Shown: piece by piece, positions 1 to 10,029 of the stretch
Layout: the number at the start of each line of letters is the position of its first letter
How positions within the stretch are numbered: the stretch's first letter is position 1
DNA from: Lachnospiraceae bacterium
Lineage (GTDB): Bacteria > Bacillota_A > Clostridia > Lachnospirales > Lachnospiraceae
Length of the DNA: 64,000 nucleotides
NCBI GenBank assembly: GCA_017482005.1
Contig: JAFUOI010000002.1
Location: 26,154-90,153 of the forward strand
Reading direction: 5' to 3'
Notes under the pieces: generated by a model
Told to the model about the DNA's origin: nothing
The model's input: the letters and a program-made list of their open reading frames with translations, nothing else
The model's database searches: none
Position numbers and translations under genes: made by a program

Positions 1-847
1 CGACCTCCGGTGTTTTATCGTCTGCCACCTCTGCTACCGCTATCATAACATTATATAGCAACTGATATAGACGCGCACTGTCGGAGATAAAGGTGCTGAC
101 CTGTGGGGACAAGTTGCTCATCTTCCACGTCACCCCCGCATCCCCCATCTTAAGTTCTGCTATCTGCTGTAGTGTTTGGAGAAGTTTTTCCGGTAAAATC
201 ATATCGGACTGTTCAAACTCCTCTCCCTTTTCAATTGCAGATAAAGTAAACATCTGTTCAAACATTTCACGATAATTATCCATGGCACATTTTGCTTTCT
301 GAAGATATTCTTTTTGTTTCGAATCATCTTCCAATGCCATACTTAACATTTCACTTGCTTCATAAAACGGAACACGAATTTCCTCGCCCATATTTTTCCA
401 AGTCTTTTCTTTTTCTATGTTGGCCTGCTGTGCCAATTCCAGACACTTCTCTACCAGACGGTTTTTGTCACACTCCTTCTCAAACTGCTCTGTCACATCA
501 CTTTGGCAGACACAAATCGTTTCCTCTCCACAGAAAAATACAACAAAACGTTTTCTTCTTATTTCACCCGCTTCAAACATCGGGCATTCCAGCACATAAT
601 CATTTTCATATGTAAGCGCTTCCAAAAGCATCTCCGACTTAATATTTTCCAAAAACGAACCGATGTCATCGCCGGCATAACACCGACCATAGTTTTCATC
701 GCACCACTTATCAAAATCCGTCACTTCCGTCCGGCCGTCTTCATCCAACACATATCCGCATCTCGCCCTGTTATCGAGAAGAAAAATCTTTTCATAAACG
801 CGTGCCAATACAGAGATCAGCACATCTTTTTCCTGTCTTTCACTCAT
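1..847 (-). CDS. Histidine-kinase-like protein, 5' part only, probable pseudokinase
   Basis: The gene starts at ATG 847 behind a good ribosome binding site (aaaggag) and runs off the left edge, so only about 282 residues are seen. The first ~130 residues look like a PAS-type sensory region. They are followed by a helical dimerisation-like segment containing GEEIRVPF near residue 155, where active kinases have SHEIRTPL: the phosphoacceptor His is replaced by Glu. Near residue 265 the segment RLYQLLYN then VMIAVAEV aligns with an ATPase N-box, but the Mg-binding Asn and the following Lys are Ala and Glu. Domain assignment is by eye. The C-terminal ATPase lobe is not visible. It is probably a signalling or scaffold protein and not an active kinase. 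Confidence 0.6.
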   Translation of the reverse strand, partial: MSERQEKDVLISVLARVYEKIFLLDNRARCGYVLDEDGRTEVTDFDKWCDENYGRCYAGDDIGSFLENIKSEMLLEALTYENDYVLECPMFEAGEIRRKRFVVFFCGEETICVCQSDVTEQFEKECDKNRLVEKCLELAQQANIEKEKTWKNMGEEIRVPFYEASEMLSMALEDDSKQKEYLQKAKCAMDNYREMFEQMFTLSAIEKGEEFEQSDMILPEKLLQTLQQIAELKMGDAGVTWKMSNLSPQVSTFISDSARLYQLLYNVMIAVAEVADDKTPEV

Positions 848-954
848 CGTCTCTGCTCCTTTGTTGCTGTTTTCCCCTGCATTATATCCACAATAGTGTG
901 TTTTTTCTTCTATTGTACTTTTTTACAGTTTACCATGTATTAAAGAAAAAAGCT

Positions 955-1821
955 TTATATTTTTTCTGCAAATATATTTTTATATCCCTCTCCGTAAATC
1001 TCTGTCGCATTGGAAATAATCATAAAAGACTCAGGATCATGTTCTTTTACAATATCCTCTACCTGCAGAGACTTCTTTTTGTCGGCCACACACATAATAA
1101 TCTTTTTCTCTTTGCTCTGAAACGTTCCTGCTCCGTAAAGCCATGTCACTCCAACCCCGGCTTCATGAAGAAGGCAATTTGTCAGCTCGTCCGCACGATC
1201 ACTGATAATATAGATTAATCTTGCTCCGTCCTTACCATATAAAACCGTATCCATCGCATACATGGTGATGACAGTTGCTATGGAAGCATAGATAGATGCC
1301 TCAATTGTACCAAACACGATTCCTGCTGCTGCAATAACTGCAGAATCAAAAATCAAAAACAGGCTTCCTGTTTTTTTGTGGGGAAACTTCTGCTTGATAA
1401 TCTTTATAATAATATCAATTCCCCCGGTGGTGGATCCTGACCTAAATACAATTCCGATTCCCGTTCCCACCAAAACTGCCCCAACGATTGCCGCAAGCAT
1501 TCTGTCCTCCGTAAGGGGACCGATATACTCCATCAGATTAGTCAAAACCGATATCATACAAAGGGAATATATAGTAGAAACAATAAATTTCCATCCGAAT
1601 TTCCAAATACCGATCAATATAATCGGTATGTTTAATATCAAAATCAATGTACCTGTTTCAATCCCTACAAACCGGTTGAGAAGAATTGCTATACCTGTAA
1701 TTCCTCCCGGTGCAAGGTCATTAGGATTTAAAAACAAAGCGATTCCCGCAGCATAAAATACCGCTCCCACAAAAATAGCAAGATATTTTTTTAATCCCAT
1801 AATTATTTTTGTTTTTTCCAT
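955..1821 (-). CDS. YitT family membrane protein
   Basis: The 288-residue protein has about five to six hydrophobic segments in the first ~190 residues, including the family phrase LNPNDLAPGGITGIA near residue 32 and a second Gly-rich stretch, GSTTGGIDIIIKI. A soluble C-terminal domain of the DUF2179 type (GlnB-like fold) follows, containing GVTWLYGAGTF. This is the usual YitT layout and length. The function of the family is unknown; transport or metabolite sensing at the membrane is assumed. The gene stands alone after the ilvA terminator. The start ATG at 1821 is preceded by an AAAGAGGA-like site. Confidence 0.9.
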   Translation of the reverse strand: MEKTKIIMGLKKYLAIFVGAVFYAAGIALFLNPNDLAPGGITGIAILLNRFVGIETGTLILILNIPIILIGIWKFGWKFIVSTIYSLCMISVLTNLMEYIGPLTEDRMLAAIVGAVLVGTGIGIVFRSGSTTGGIDIIIKIIKQKFPHKKTGSLFLIFDSAVIAAAGIVFGTIEASIYASIATVITMYAMDTVLYGKDGARLIYIISDRADELTNCLLHEAGVGVTWLYGAGTFQSKEKKIIMCVADKKKSLQVEDIVKEHDPESFMIISNATEIYGEGYKNIFAEKI

Positions 1822-1856
1822 AGCATAATCCTCTTTTATACAGCATACCCACCGTG

Positions 1857-1912
1857 AAAAAAAATATGAGCCGTAAAATACCTTATCGTGTTTCTTCGGC
1901 TCATATTCATAT
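1857..1912 (-). terminator. Terminator of the ftsY-ilvA unit
   Basis: On the minus strand a 10-bp stem (ATATGAGCCG paired with CGGCTCATAT, 1864-1906) is followed by a run of eight T, just downstream of the ilvA stop. Confidence 0.85.
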
Positions 1913-1926
1913 ACGTTTTCATTCTG

Positions 1927-3165
1927 TTAAATATTGGTTCTGACTACTTTTGGCTGATATCCTTTTGTATTCAGTGCCTCGATAATCTTATGCTTGTGCT
2001 CTGTACCAAACGCTTCAAGGGTAATACGAAGTTCTACTGCAGCACTTCTGTTGGTAGACACAAACTGATTATGTTCAAGTTTAATGACATTTCCGCTTTC
2101 TTCGGCAATAATACCTGCCACCGTTGAAAGTTCACCCGGTTTATCCGGAAGAAGTACAGAAACCGTAAAGATTCTGTCTCTGAAAATAAGTCCCTGCTGT
2201 ACAACTGATGACATTGTAATGACATCCATATTTCCACCGCTTAAAATGGACACAATTTTTTTGCCTCTTACATCCAGATATTTCAGTGCTGCCACTGTGA
2301 GCAGTCCCGAATTTTCCACAATCATCTTATGATTTTCTACCATATCAAGAAACGCAACAACAAGATCCTCATCCGGAACCGTAATTATGCCATCAATGTT
2401 TTCCTGAATATACGGGAAAATATTGCTTCCCGGTGTCTTTACAGCCGTACCGTCCGCAATGGTATTAACGCCCGGCAAAGTCGTCACTGCACCTTCTTTG
2501 AGCGATACTTCCATACAATTTGCCCCGGCCGGTTCCACGCCGATTACTTTAATCTTTGGATTCAGAAGCTTTGCCAACGTAGAAACACCGGTCGCCAGTC
2601 CACCGCCTCCGATCGGCACAAGAATATAATCCACAAGCGGAAGCTCTTTTACGATTTCCATTGCAATTGATCCCTGACCTGTAGCAACCGCAAGGTCATC
2701 AAAAGGATGAATAAAGGTGTAACCTTCTTTTTCTGCCAATTCATAGGCCTTTGCGCAGGCTTCGTCATATACATTTCCGTATAATACAACTTCTGCACCA
2801 TAGCTCTTTGTACGGTTAACTTTAATAAGCGGTGTTGTTGTCGGCATTACAATGACTGCCTTCGCACCATAACACTTTGCAGCATATGCTACTCCCTGTG
2901 CATGATTGCCGGCAGAAGCTGTAATGATACCTCTCGCTCTCTCTTCCGCTGTCAATGTACTCATTTTGTAGTATGCGCCACGCACTTTATACGCGCCGGT
3001 AAACTGCATGTTTTCAGGTTTCAAATAAACTTTGTTTGCCGTCTGCATACTTAAATATTCACTGTAAATCAGTTCTGTCGGCTGTGTCGCTTCTTTTACT
3101 TTTTCGGAAGCCTCCTCAAACTTTTCCAGTGTCAGCATCTTTTCGTCTCTATCGCTCATACTCAT
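1927..3165 (-). CDS. ilvA: Threonine ammonia-lyase
   Basis: This PLP enzyme deaminates L-threonine (and serine) to 2-oxobutyrate, the entry step of isoleucine synthesis or of threonine catabolism. The 412-residue length fits the short form with one C-terminal ACT-like domain. The PLP-binding Lys lies in FTGAYKVRGA near residue 62 and the phosphate-binding loop is GGGGLATG near residue 190. The C-terminal ACT region (about 330-410) suggests allosteric control. The start overlaps the ftsY stop as ATGA, so the two genes are translationally coupled. A second ATG lies two codons downstream. Whether the enzyme is biosynthetic or catabolic cannot be decided from the sequence. Confidence 0.92.
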   Translation of the reverse strand: MSMSDRDEKMLTLEKFEEASEKVKEATQPTELIYSEYLSMQTANKVYLKPENMQFTGAYKVRGAYYKMSTLTAEERARGIITASAGNHAQGVAYAAKCYGAKAVIVMPTTTPLIKVNRTKSYGAEVVLYGNVYDEACAKAYELAEKEGYTFIHPFDDLAVATGQGSIAMEIVKELPLVDYILVPIGGGGLATGVSTLAKLLNPKIKVIGVEPAGANCMEVSLKEGAVTTLPGVNTIADGTAVKTPGSNIFPYIQENIDGIITVPDEDLVVAFLDMVENHKMIVENSGLLTVAALKYLDVRGKKIVSILSGGNMDVITMSSVVQQGLIFRDRIFTVSVLLPDKPGELSTVAGIIAEESGNVIKLEHNQFVSTNRSAAVELRITLEAFGTEHKHKIIEALNTKGYQPKVVRTNI

Positions 3166-4103
3166 CCTTCTTTCGCTTCTATATCAAACAGTGCATTTAC
3201 AAACTCTTCTGAGTTAAATTTCTGTAAATCCTCAATCGTCTCTCCGACACCGATATATTTGACCGGAACCTTCAGTTCAGACTGAATCGCCACAGCAATT
3301 CCTCCTTTTGCCGTTCCGTCCATCTTCGTCAGAATAATACCGGTAAGATCCGCCACTTCACCAAATTCTCTCGCCTGGGATAGTGCATTTTGTCCTGTTG
3401 TACCGTCAAGTACGACAAGATTCTCCCTATGGGCATCCGGAAACTCTTTATCAATGATACGATTGATCTTTTTCAGTTCCTCCATCAGGTTTTTCTTATT
3501 ATGAAGACGTCCTGCCGTATCACACAAAAGTACATCTGCCTTCCGTGCCTTCGCCGCACTTACCGCATCAAAAATGACACTTGCAGGATCCGCATTTTCC
3601 GCACCGCCGATAATATCCACGCCTGCCCTGTGCGCCCATTCTTCAAGCTGCTCTACCGCTGCCGCACGGAATGTATCTGCCGCCGCCAAAATAACTTTCC
3701 GGTTCTGATCCTTCAGTTTACCTGCCAGCTTACCGACACTTGTCGTCTTTCCGACACCGTTAACACCGATTACGAGAACAACCGACTGCTTATGCTCAAA
3801 ATCATATGCTGTTTCACCGACCTGCATCTGCTGTTTGATGCTGTCAATCAAAAGCTGTTTGCAATCAGAAGGTTCTTTGATATGCTGCTCCTTTACCTGC
3901 TGCTTCAGCCGCTCAAGTATTTCGTTGGTTGCCTTTACACCGATATCTCCCATAATGAGAATTTCTTCGAGTTCCTCATAGAATTCCTCATCAATATTGG
4001 AAAAACCGCTGAACACAGAATCAATACCGTTGACGATATTATTTCTCGTCTTAGTCAATCCTTCTTTTAATCGGGCAAAAAAGCCTTTCTTTTCTTCACT
4101 CAT
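3162..4103 (-). CDS. ftsY: Signal recognition particle receptor FtsY
   Basis: The GTPase receptor docks SRP-ribosome complexes at the membrane for co-translational insertion. The 313-residue protein has a short charged N domain, the P-loop GVNGVGKTTSVGKLA near residue 115, DTFRAAAVEQL (G2), DTAGRLHNK (G3) and TKMDGTAKGG (G4). The long acidic N-terminal A domain of enterobacterial FtsY is absent, as is usual in Firmicutes. It lies 22 bp behind smc and overlaps ilvA by 4 bp, the common smc-ftsY arrangement. Confidence 0.97.
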   Translation of the reverse strand: MSEEKKGFFARLKEGLTKTRNNIVNGIDSVFSGFSNIDEEFYEELEEILIMGDIGVKATNEILERLKQQVKEQHIKEPSDCKQLLIDSIKQQMQVGETAYDFEHKQSVVLVIGVNGVGKTTSVGKLAGKLKDQNRKVILAAADTFRAAAVEQLEEWAHRAGVDIIGGAENADPASVIFDAVSAAKARKADVLLCDTAGRLHNKKNLMEELKKINRIIDKEFPDAHRENLVVLDGTTGQNALSQAREFGEVADLTGIILTKMDGTAKGGIAVAIQSELKVPVKYIGVGETIEDLQKFNSEEFVNALFDIEAKEG

Positions 4104-4125
4104 AAAAACTCTCCCGGGTTTCGTT

Positions 4126-7100
4126 TTATTCCGTCAGATCCTTTTCAATCAGGTTGACACTGACAAGGGTTGATACACCCTTTTCCTGCATTGTGATACC
4201 ATAAAGTCTGTCTGCTCTCTCCATTGTACCACGTCTGTGTGTAATTACAATAAACTGTGTATGTTTTGTCAGCTTATGTAAGTATTTTGCAAAACGTCCG
4301 ACATTGGAATCATCCAGCGCCGCCTCAATCTCATCAAGAAGACAGAACGGTGACGGTTTCAGATTCTGAATGGCAAATAAAAGCGCAATGGCGGTCAATG
4401 CTTTCTCACCACCGGAAAGCTGCATCATATTCTGCAGTTTTTTGCCCGGCGGCTGCGCAATAATCTTAATACCTGCCTCCAACACATCTTCATCTTCCAT
4501 CAGTTCAAGGGTACCATGTCCGCCGCCGAACAGTTCCTTAAACACTTTGTCAAATTCACTGCTGATCTGTGCAAACTTATCGTTAAACTGTTTGCGCATG
4601 GCCGTATCAAGTTCCGTAATAATACCCTGAAGCGTCTCTTCCGCTTTCACAAGGTCATCATGCTGATTGGTCAGGAACGAATAACGCTCCATGAGCACTT
4701 TATAATCTTCAATGGCATTGACATTGACATCTCCGAGTTTTTTAATCTCATCCTTCAATGTCGCAATCTGCTTCTTCATACCCGAAAGATCATTCATCTC
4801 AGGATCGCGGAGTTTTGCCGCCATGGACAGTGTAATCTCATACTCATCCCACATATAATTAATCTGGGATTCCAAGGACTCCTGAAGTCTCTCTTTCTGT
4901 GCATTCAGACGGAACACATCCTTGTCAAGAAGCTGAATTCGATCGGAAAGCGATTCGCGTTCCGTAAAGAAATTCTTCTGCTTTTCCGTAAGTTCCTGTT
5001 TTTTCTCCGTATCACGCTTGAGCTTTTCCTGATTCTCGTCCTGCGAAGTATAGGATGCCTCAATGGTTTTTTCCAGCTGGGCAATATCTCCTTTTTTGCG
5101 CTCCACTTCTTCTTTGGATGCATTCATATTTTCGAGAATCTCATTGAGTTCGCCCGTGATTCTTCCGATTTCCATGTTGACACGATCCACATTCTGTTGC
5201 ACAAAATCCTGCTTCTGAAGCACTTTTTCCACTTCCGTATTCATCTGTGCATAACTTTCCGCCTGCACAGCTTCACCCTCGCGCAATTTCTCCAACGCTT
5301 CCTGCATCTGTGCAATCTGCTGCTGGATATTTTTCTCCATCTCTTCCGAACGCTTGAGCTCATCTGCATTCTTTTGTTTCTCGTCCTGAATCTCACGGAT
5401 CTGTGTCTCAATCTCCGTCTGCTCTTCTTTTAACTTTTCAAAGTCTTTTCCTGTTTCATGTCTCTTTTCCTGTGCCTGCATAACATTCAGCCGCGCCGTA
5501 TTCTGTTCAATAAACTTCGCCTGTAATGTTGCCTTTACCTGTTCAAGCTCCTGGCGTACCTTCATACGTTCCGACTTTGTCTGTTCAATTTCATCCAAAA
5601 GCTTATCTACCTGTTTCAGAAAATCTTTGACTTTCTTCTCCAGCTCATCCATTTCTCTGCGACGGCCGAGAAGATTACTTGCATTCTTAAAGGCACCTCC
5701 GCTGATTGCTCCGCCCGGAACAAGCAGTTCTCCTTCCAGCGTCACCATCCGGATACCATAATCATATTTTCTTGCAATCTTTACTGCATGATCCACATGA
5801 TCCACAACAACAATACGTCCGAGCATGGCTTTTGCCACATTACGGTAGCGTTTATCGGTAGACACAAGGTCGCAGGCCATTCCGATTACACCTTTTTCAT
5901 CCAGAACCTCCGGTGTTTTAAACTCCTGCGGATGTTCGATACTTGTAAGAGGCAGGAACGTTGCCCGACCGAATTTGTTTTGTTTCAAAAATCCGATCAT
6001 TTTCTTGGCCGTATCCTCGTCATCCGTGACAATATTCTGAATGTTTCCGCCAAGTGCCGTCTCAATGGCAATTTCGTATTTCTTTTCCACCTTTACGATA
6101 TCCGCAACTACACCGATAATTCCGCTGTTTGTTGCTTTCTGCTCCATGACTTTGCGGATACTGTTTCCGTAACCGTCATAGCGTTCTGTCAGGTTGGAAA
6201 TCGCTTCAAGTTTGGATTTTTCCTGATGATACAGCACCTGCGTATCTCTCAGTTTCTGATCTTTTTCCGATAAAATGTCCGTTATCTCATGATTTCTTTC
6301 TTCCAGGGAAGACTGTTTGTCATTAAGCTCACGTATCTCATCGTTTACCTTCTTAAATTCTTCCTCCAGCTGAGAAATCACTTCCTCCTGCTGCTGCTCA
6401 TCCGAGCGGGCACGCAGAAGTTTAGAACTCATTTCCGCTTTGCGGATATTGAGCTGTTCAAGCATCGAATCAAAACGTCCTGCCTTGGATTTAATCGTCG
6501 CACGGTCTGTCAGCGCATCGATAATAGTGCGTTTTCCCGATTCGATATTCTCATTATATTCCTCCATCTGTTGCTGCATCGCAAGAAGCTTTTCTTTTGC
6601 ATCATCAAGCTTTTGCTGCATCGCAGCACGCTCTTCATCATACTGCTTCTTTTCCTCACAGAAGGTGTTCTTTTCTTCTTCTCTCTCCTGAATCTGGGCA
6701 CGGACATTTTTTTCACGCTGCATAAAATGCGCTTCATTGTCATCCGCCGCCTTAATCTGTTCCTTCAGGACATTAATCTGTACTTCGAGTTTACCGCGCA
6801 TTTCCGATGTACTTGAAAGAAGATTTCTCTCATTGTTAATCTCCTCTTCCAGTCTCTCAATAGATTGCGCAATACGGTCATATTCATCTCTGATGTGCTC
6901 GAATTTTTCTTTTGTTCCGGAAAGATCTTCCTCCGCGATACGGTGTTTTTCCGTTACGGAAGATAACTGTTCCTGAATATGACTGTTTTCAAGAAGAAAC
7001 ATATTGACATCCAGCGTCTTCATTTCTTCTTTTTTCTTTAAATATATTTTTGCCTTCTCCGCCTGCTTTTCAAGTGGTCCAACCTGCTTTTCCAGCTCTG

Positions 7101-7686
7101 TCAAAATGTCCGTTACACGGAGAAGATTCTGTTTTTCGTTGTCCAGTTTTTTCTGGGCCTCATTTTTACGGCGTTTGAACTTTACAATCCCCGCAGCTTC
7201 ATCAAACAGTTCCCTTCTCTCCTCCGGCTTACCGCTGAGAATCTTATCAATCTGCCCCTGTCCGATGATAGAGTATCCCTCTTTACCGATACCTGTATCA
7301 TAGAAAAGTTCATGTACATCACGGAGTCTGCACACAGTTCCGTTGATGAGATATTCACTCTCTCCGGAACGATATAACCGTCTTGCAATCGTTACCTCAG
7401 GGTAATCAATCGTCAAAGAATGATCTGCATTGTCAAGTGTAATTGCAACATATGCATATCCGAGAGGTTTTCGATTCTGTGTTCCGGAAAAAATAACATC
7501 CTGCATGGAAGAACCGCGAAGCTGCTTCACACTCTGCTCACCAAGTACCCAACGGACCGCATCCGCAACATTACTTTTACCACTTCCGTTTGGCCCTACG
7601 ATACCTGTGATTCCATTATGAAACTCAAAAATAATTTTGTTGGCAAAGGATTTAAATCCATGTACCTCAATACTTTTTAAATACAT
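4126..7686 (-). CDS. smc: Chromosome partition protein SMC
   Basis: This is the bacterial condensin ATPase that organises and segregates the chromosome with ScpA and ScpB. The 1186-residue length is typical. Walker A is [16 protein letters not shown] near residue 32. A long coiled coil follows, then a hinge around residues 510-660 with a Gly-rich GGAISGGAF, a second coiled coil, the ABC signature [14 protein letters not shown] near 1090 and Walker [13 protein letters not shown] near 1118. It sits between rnc (12-bp gap) and ftsY (22-bp gap), the conserved Firmicutes order. Confidence 0.98.
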   Translation of the reverse strand: MYLKSIEVHGFKSFANKIIFEFHNGITGIVGPNGSGKSNVADAVRWVLGEQSVKQLRGSSMQDVIFSGTQNRKPLGYAYVAITLDNADHSLTIDYPEVTIARRLYRSGESEYLINGTVCRLRDVHELFYDTGIGKEGYSIIGQGQIDKILSGKPEERRELFDEAAGIVKFKRRKNEAQKKLDNEKQNLLRVTDILTELEKQVGPLEKQAEKAKIYLKKKEEMKTLDVNMFLLENSHIQEQLSSVTEKHRIAEEDLSGTKEKFEHIRDEYDRIAQSIERLEEEINNERNLLSSTSEMRGKLEVQINVLKEQIKAADDNEAHFMQREKNVRAQIQEREEEKNTFCEEKKQYDEERAAMQQKLDDAKEKLLAMQQQMEEYNENIESGKRTIIDALTDRATIKSKAGRFDSMLEQLNIRKAEMSSKLLRARSDEQQQEEVISQLEEEFKKVNDEIRELNDKQSSLEERNHEITDILSEKDQKLRDTQVLYHQEKSKLEAISNLTERYDGYGNSIRKVMEQKATNSGIIGVVADIVKVEKKYEIAIETALGGNIQNIVTDDEDTAKKMIGFLKQNKFGRATFLPLTSIEHPQEFKTPEVLDEKGVIGMACDLVSTDKRYRNVAKAMLGRIVVVDHVDHAVKIARKYDYGIRMVTLEGELLVPGGAISGGAFKNASNLLGRRREMDELEKKVKDFLKQVDKLLDEIEQTKSERMKVRQELEQVKATLQAKFIEQNTARLNVMQAQEKRHETGKDFEKLKEEQTEIETQIREIQDEKQKNADELKRSEEMEKNIQQQIAQMQEALEKLREGEAVQAESYAQMNTEVEKVLQKQDFVQQNVDRVNMEIGRITGELNEILENMNASKEEVERKKGDIAQLEKTIEASYTSQDENQEKLKRDTEKKQELTEKQKNFFTERESLSDRIQLLDKDVFRLNAQKERLQESLESQINYMWDEYEITLSMAAKLRDPEMNDLSGMKKQIATLKDEIKKLGDVNVNAIEDYKVLMERYSFLTNQHDDLVKAEETLQGIITELDTAMRKQFNDKFAQISSEFDKVFKELFGGGHGTLELMEDEDVLEAGIKIIAQPPGKKLQNMMQLSGGEKALTAIALLFAIQNLKPSPFCLLDEIEAALDDSNVGRFAKYLHKLTKHTQFIVITHRRGTMERADRLYGITMQEKGVSTLVSVNLIEKDLTE

Positions 7687-7698
7687 ACAAACACCTAC

Positions 7699-8400
7699 TT
7701 AATGTTTTTCACGCAATGTCATGAGCGCTTCATACGCCGCCTTCTGCTCTGATATTTTCTTTGACTGTCCTTCTCCGTAGCCAATCCGCTTACCGCCGAG
7801 AACAGCCTCCGTTTTGAAAACCTTTTCATGGTCCGGTCCTTCTTCGCCGACCAGACGATATTCAAAATCCTGCAATTTCCTTGCCTGAAGCATCTCCATA
7901 AGAATAGATTTTGCATCATAAAACAGTTGCTTCTTCTCTAAATCGTTTAAAACAAATTTTAAAATAAATTTTTTGGCCGGTTCCAATCCGCCATCCAGAT
8001 AAATGGAACCGATAAGGGCCTCCACCGCATCCGCAATGATAGAATCTCTCTCTCTGCCACCGGTCGCTTCTTCGCCTTTTCCGAGAAGAAGATATTTCCC
8101 CAATTCAAGTTCTCTTGCCGTAATGGCAAGGGACGGCTCGCAAACTGCACTGGCACGTCTCTTCGTCAGGTTTCCTTCCGACAATCCCGGATGTTCAAAA
8201 TAGAAATATTCGCTGCTTACCATCTCAAGCACCGCATCACCCAAAAACTCGATCCGTTCGTAACTGTCCAGTTTATTTATCTTTTGCTCATTGGCAAAAG
8301 AGGTATGCGTCATAGCCTGAGCAAGAAGCTTCTTATTCTCATAAACATATCCTATTTTCTGTTCCAATTCACTAAAATCAAACCCATTCATGTAATTCAT
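7699..8400 (-). CDS. rnc: Ribonuclease III
   Basis: This double-strand-specific endoribonuclease processes rRNA precursors and structured mRNAs. The 233-residue protein has the catalytic helix ERIEFLGDAVLEM near residue 43, the second acidic site in ADAVEALIGSIYLDGG near residue 120, and a C-terminal dsRNA-binding domain ending in QKAAYEALMTL. It sits directly downstream of acpP and 12 bp upstream of smc. A GC-rich hairpin lies in the acpP-rnc gap. Confidence 0.97.
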   Translation of the reverse strand: MNYMNGFDFSELEQKIGYVYENKKLLAQAMTHTSFANEQKINKLDSYERIEFLGDAVLEMVSSEYFYFEHPGLSEGNLTKRRASAVCEPSLAITARELELGKYLLLGKGEEATGGRERDSIIADAVEALIGSIYLDGGLEPAKKFILKFVLNDLEKKQLFYDAKSILMEMLQARKLQDFEYRLVGEEGPDHEKVFKTEAVLGGKRIGYGEGQSKKISEQKAAYEALMTLREKH

Positions 8401-8415
8401 GACACAACTCCAACA

Positions 8416-8433
8416 GAGGCCCTGACGGGCCTC
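8416..8433 (-). promoter_or_regulatory. GC-rich hairpin in the acpP-rnc gap
   Basis: The 18-nt sequence forms a perfect 7-bp stem (GAGGCCC / GGGCCTC) with a 4-nt loop, located 4 nt after the acpP stop and about 15 nt before the rnc start. No T-run follows, so it is not a classic terminator. It could protect the acpP mRNA end or tune rnc expression; this is inference. Confidence 0.6.
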
Positions 8434-8436
8434 AGA

Positions 8437-8673
8437 TTATTTCTTTGACATTGTCTCTTCTATTAACATCAGTGCCTGCTCTATGGTTTCAATCTTTTCT
8501 ACCTTGGCAGGATCAAATGTTACATTTAATTCTTCCTCCAGACGTACCAAAACCTGGTAAACATCCAATGAATCTGCTCCCAGATCTTTTACAAATGTGG
8601 TATCACCGTGAATCTCGCTTGCATCCACACCGAGTACTTCCACAAGAACTTTGGTCAGAACTTCCGGTTCCAT
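8437..8673 (-). CDS. acpP: Acyl carrier protein
   Basis: The carrier holds growing acyl chains on phosphopantetheine in fatty acid synthesis. The 78-residue acidic protein has the attachment motif LGADSLDVYQV with the modified Ser near residue 36. I chose ATG 8673 over the preceding GTG because AGGAGG lies about 9 nt before it. It lies between plsX and rnc, as in many Firmicutes. Confidence 0.96.
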   Translation of the reverse strand: MEPEVLTKVLVEVLGVDASEIHGDTTFVKDLGADSLDVYQVLVRLEEELNVTFDPAKVEKIETIEQALMLIEETMSKK

Positions 8674-8686
8674 CACAAAAGACCTC

Positions 8687-9709
8687 CTACTGTTCGTCTT
8701 TTCCCTGTATTTTTTCTTTAATCTTTTCGTTAATTTTCTGCTCTTTAAATGTCAGACACTGCAAAATGGAATTTTTGATTTCTCCCGACATACTGCTTCC
8801 GTGTGTTTTAACCACAAGCCCTTTCAATCCCAGCATCGGAGCTCCTCCGTACTGTTCGAGATCAAATGTTTTCAGCGTCTCTTTCAGTGCAGGTTTTACC
8901 AAAAGCGCACCGAGTTTACTGCGAGTCGATGACATCATTCCCTTTTTGATTTTTTTAATCAAAGTCATTCCGACTCCTTCAAACGTTTTGAGAACAACAT
9001 TTCCTACAAATGCCTCACAAACAATAACGTCCACAACACCTGCCGGAATATCTCTTGACTCTACGCTGCCGACAAAATTAATGTCCGGACATGCTTTCAA
9101 AAGCGGAAATGTCTCTTTTACAAGGGCATTTCCTTTTTCCTCTTCCGCACCGATATTTACAATACCAACGGTTGGATTTTTCACGCCCATAACACTTTCC
9201 ATATAAATAGATCCCATCTTTGCAAACTGCACAAGATTTGACGGTCTTGCATCTACATTGGCTCCACAGTCAATCAAAAGAGAACATCCTCTCTCATTAT
9301 CAACCGGAATAAGCGGAGCAAGAGGCGGTCTCTCCACGCCTTTGATTCTTCCGATTATAACCTGTCCACCGACCAGAACTGCACCTGTACTTCCCGCGGA
9401 AACAAATGCATCTGCTTCGCCGTTGCGGACCATATTCATACCTTTCACAATAGAAGAATCCTTCTTGGAACGGATTGCATTCACAGGTGCCTCCGCCATT
9501 TCAATCACTTCCGTTGCATTTACAACTTCTACCCTGTCTTTGTCATATGTATATTTTGTAAGTTCCTCGTTCACCGCGTCTTCGCGTCCTACAAGGTACA
9601 CAAAAATCTTCTCACTTTCTTTTAACGCTTCCACTGCACCTTTTACTACCTGCTCCGGTGCATTATCACCGCCCATAGCGTCAACTACTACTTTTACCAA
9701 TTCTGACAT
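8687..9709 (-). CDS. plsX: Phosphate acyltransferase PlsX
   Basis: PlsX converts acyl-ACP to acyl phosphate, the donor for PlsY in phospholipid synthesis. The 340-residue protein begins VVVDAMGGDNAPE and carries AGSTGAVL near residue 107 and ALAPLIP-like RPPLAPLIP near residue 128. A strong site (AAGGAGG) precedes ATG 9709. acpP follows after about 14 bp, so one transcript probably supplies both carrier and acyltransferase. A terminator behind rpmF suggests plsX has its own promoter. Confidence 0.97.
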   Translation of the reverse strand: MSELVKVVVDAMGGDNAPEQVVKGAVEALKESEKIFVYLVGREDAVNEELTKYTYDKDRVEVVNATEVIEMAEAPVNAIRSKKDSSIVKGMNMVRNGEADAFVSAGSTGAVLVGGQVIIGRIKGVERPPLAPLIPVDNERGCSLLIDCGANVDARPSNLVQFAKMGSIYMESVMGVKNPTVGIVNIGAEEEKGNALVKETFPLLKACPDINFVGSVESRDIPAGVVDVIVCEAFVGNVVLKTFEGVGMTLIKKIKKGMMSSTRSKLGALLVKPALKETLKTFDLEQYGGAPMLGLKGLVVKTHGSSMSGEIKNSILQCLTFKEQKINEKIKEKIQGKDEQ

Positions 9710-9778
9710 GGTCTTTCCTCCTTATATATGTCAATAAACCGCTAACTTATAATATACTTCAAACAGCTTAAAAAAGCA

Positions 9779-9815
9779 AGAAAAAAGGTGCTTGCATCTT
9801 GCGATACAGGCACCT
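9779..9815 (-). terminator. Terminator of the DUF177-rpmF unit
   Basis: On the minus strand the stem AGGTGC / GCACCT with a long loop is followed by TTTTTTC, just downstream of rpmF. It separates rpmF from plsX; read-through is possible because the stem is short. Confidence 0.7.
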
Positions 9816-9831
9816 ATACATTTCTTTTTCA

Positions 9832-10014
9832 TTAGTCAGCTACGGAAATGATTTCTTTCTTGTTGTAGCTTCCGCATTTCTTACATACTCTGTGCGGCAT
9901 CATTAAAGAACCACATTTGCTGCATTTTACTAAAGTCGGAGCGCTCATTTTCCAGTTTGCTCTTCTTTTGTCTCTTCTACCTTTAGAAGATTTATTTTTT
10001 GGACAGATAGACAT
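9832..10014 (-). CDS. rpmF: 50S ribosomal protein L32
   Basis: The 60-residue basic protein has the L32 signature: a Lys/Arg-rich start (PKNKSSKGRRDKRRANW) and a zinc ribbon made by CSKCG and CKKCG near residues 33 and 46. It is the zinc-binding (C+) form. It lies 15 bp behind DUF177, the classic pairing. Confidence 0.98.
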   Translation of the reverse strand: MSICPKNKSSKGRRDKRRANWKMSAPTLVKCSKCGSLMMPHRVCKKCGSYNKKEIISVAD

Positions 10015-10029
10015 CGTTACACCTCCTTA

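Noticed and set aside
4516..5433. 305-codon plus-strand open frame inside smc
   Set aside because: It is antisense to the coiled-coil region of SMC; Phe/Leu-rich sequence is what the reverse of Glu/Lys-rich codons gives.
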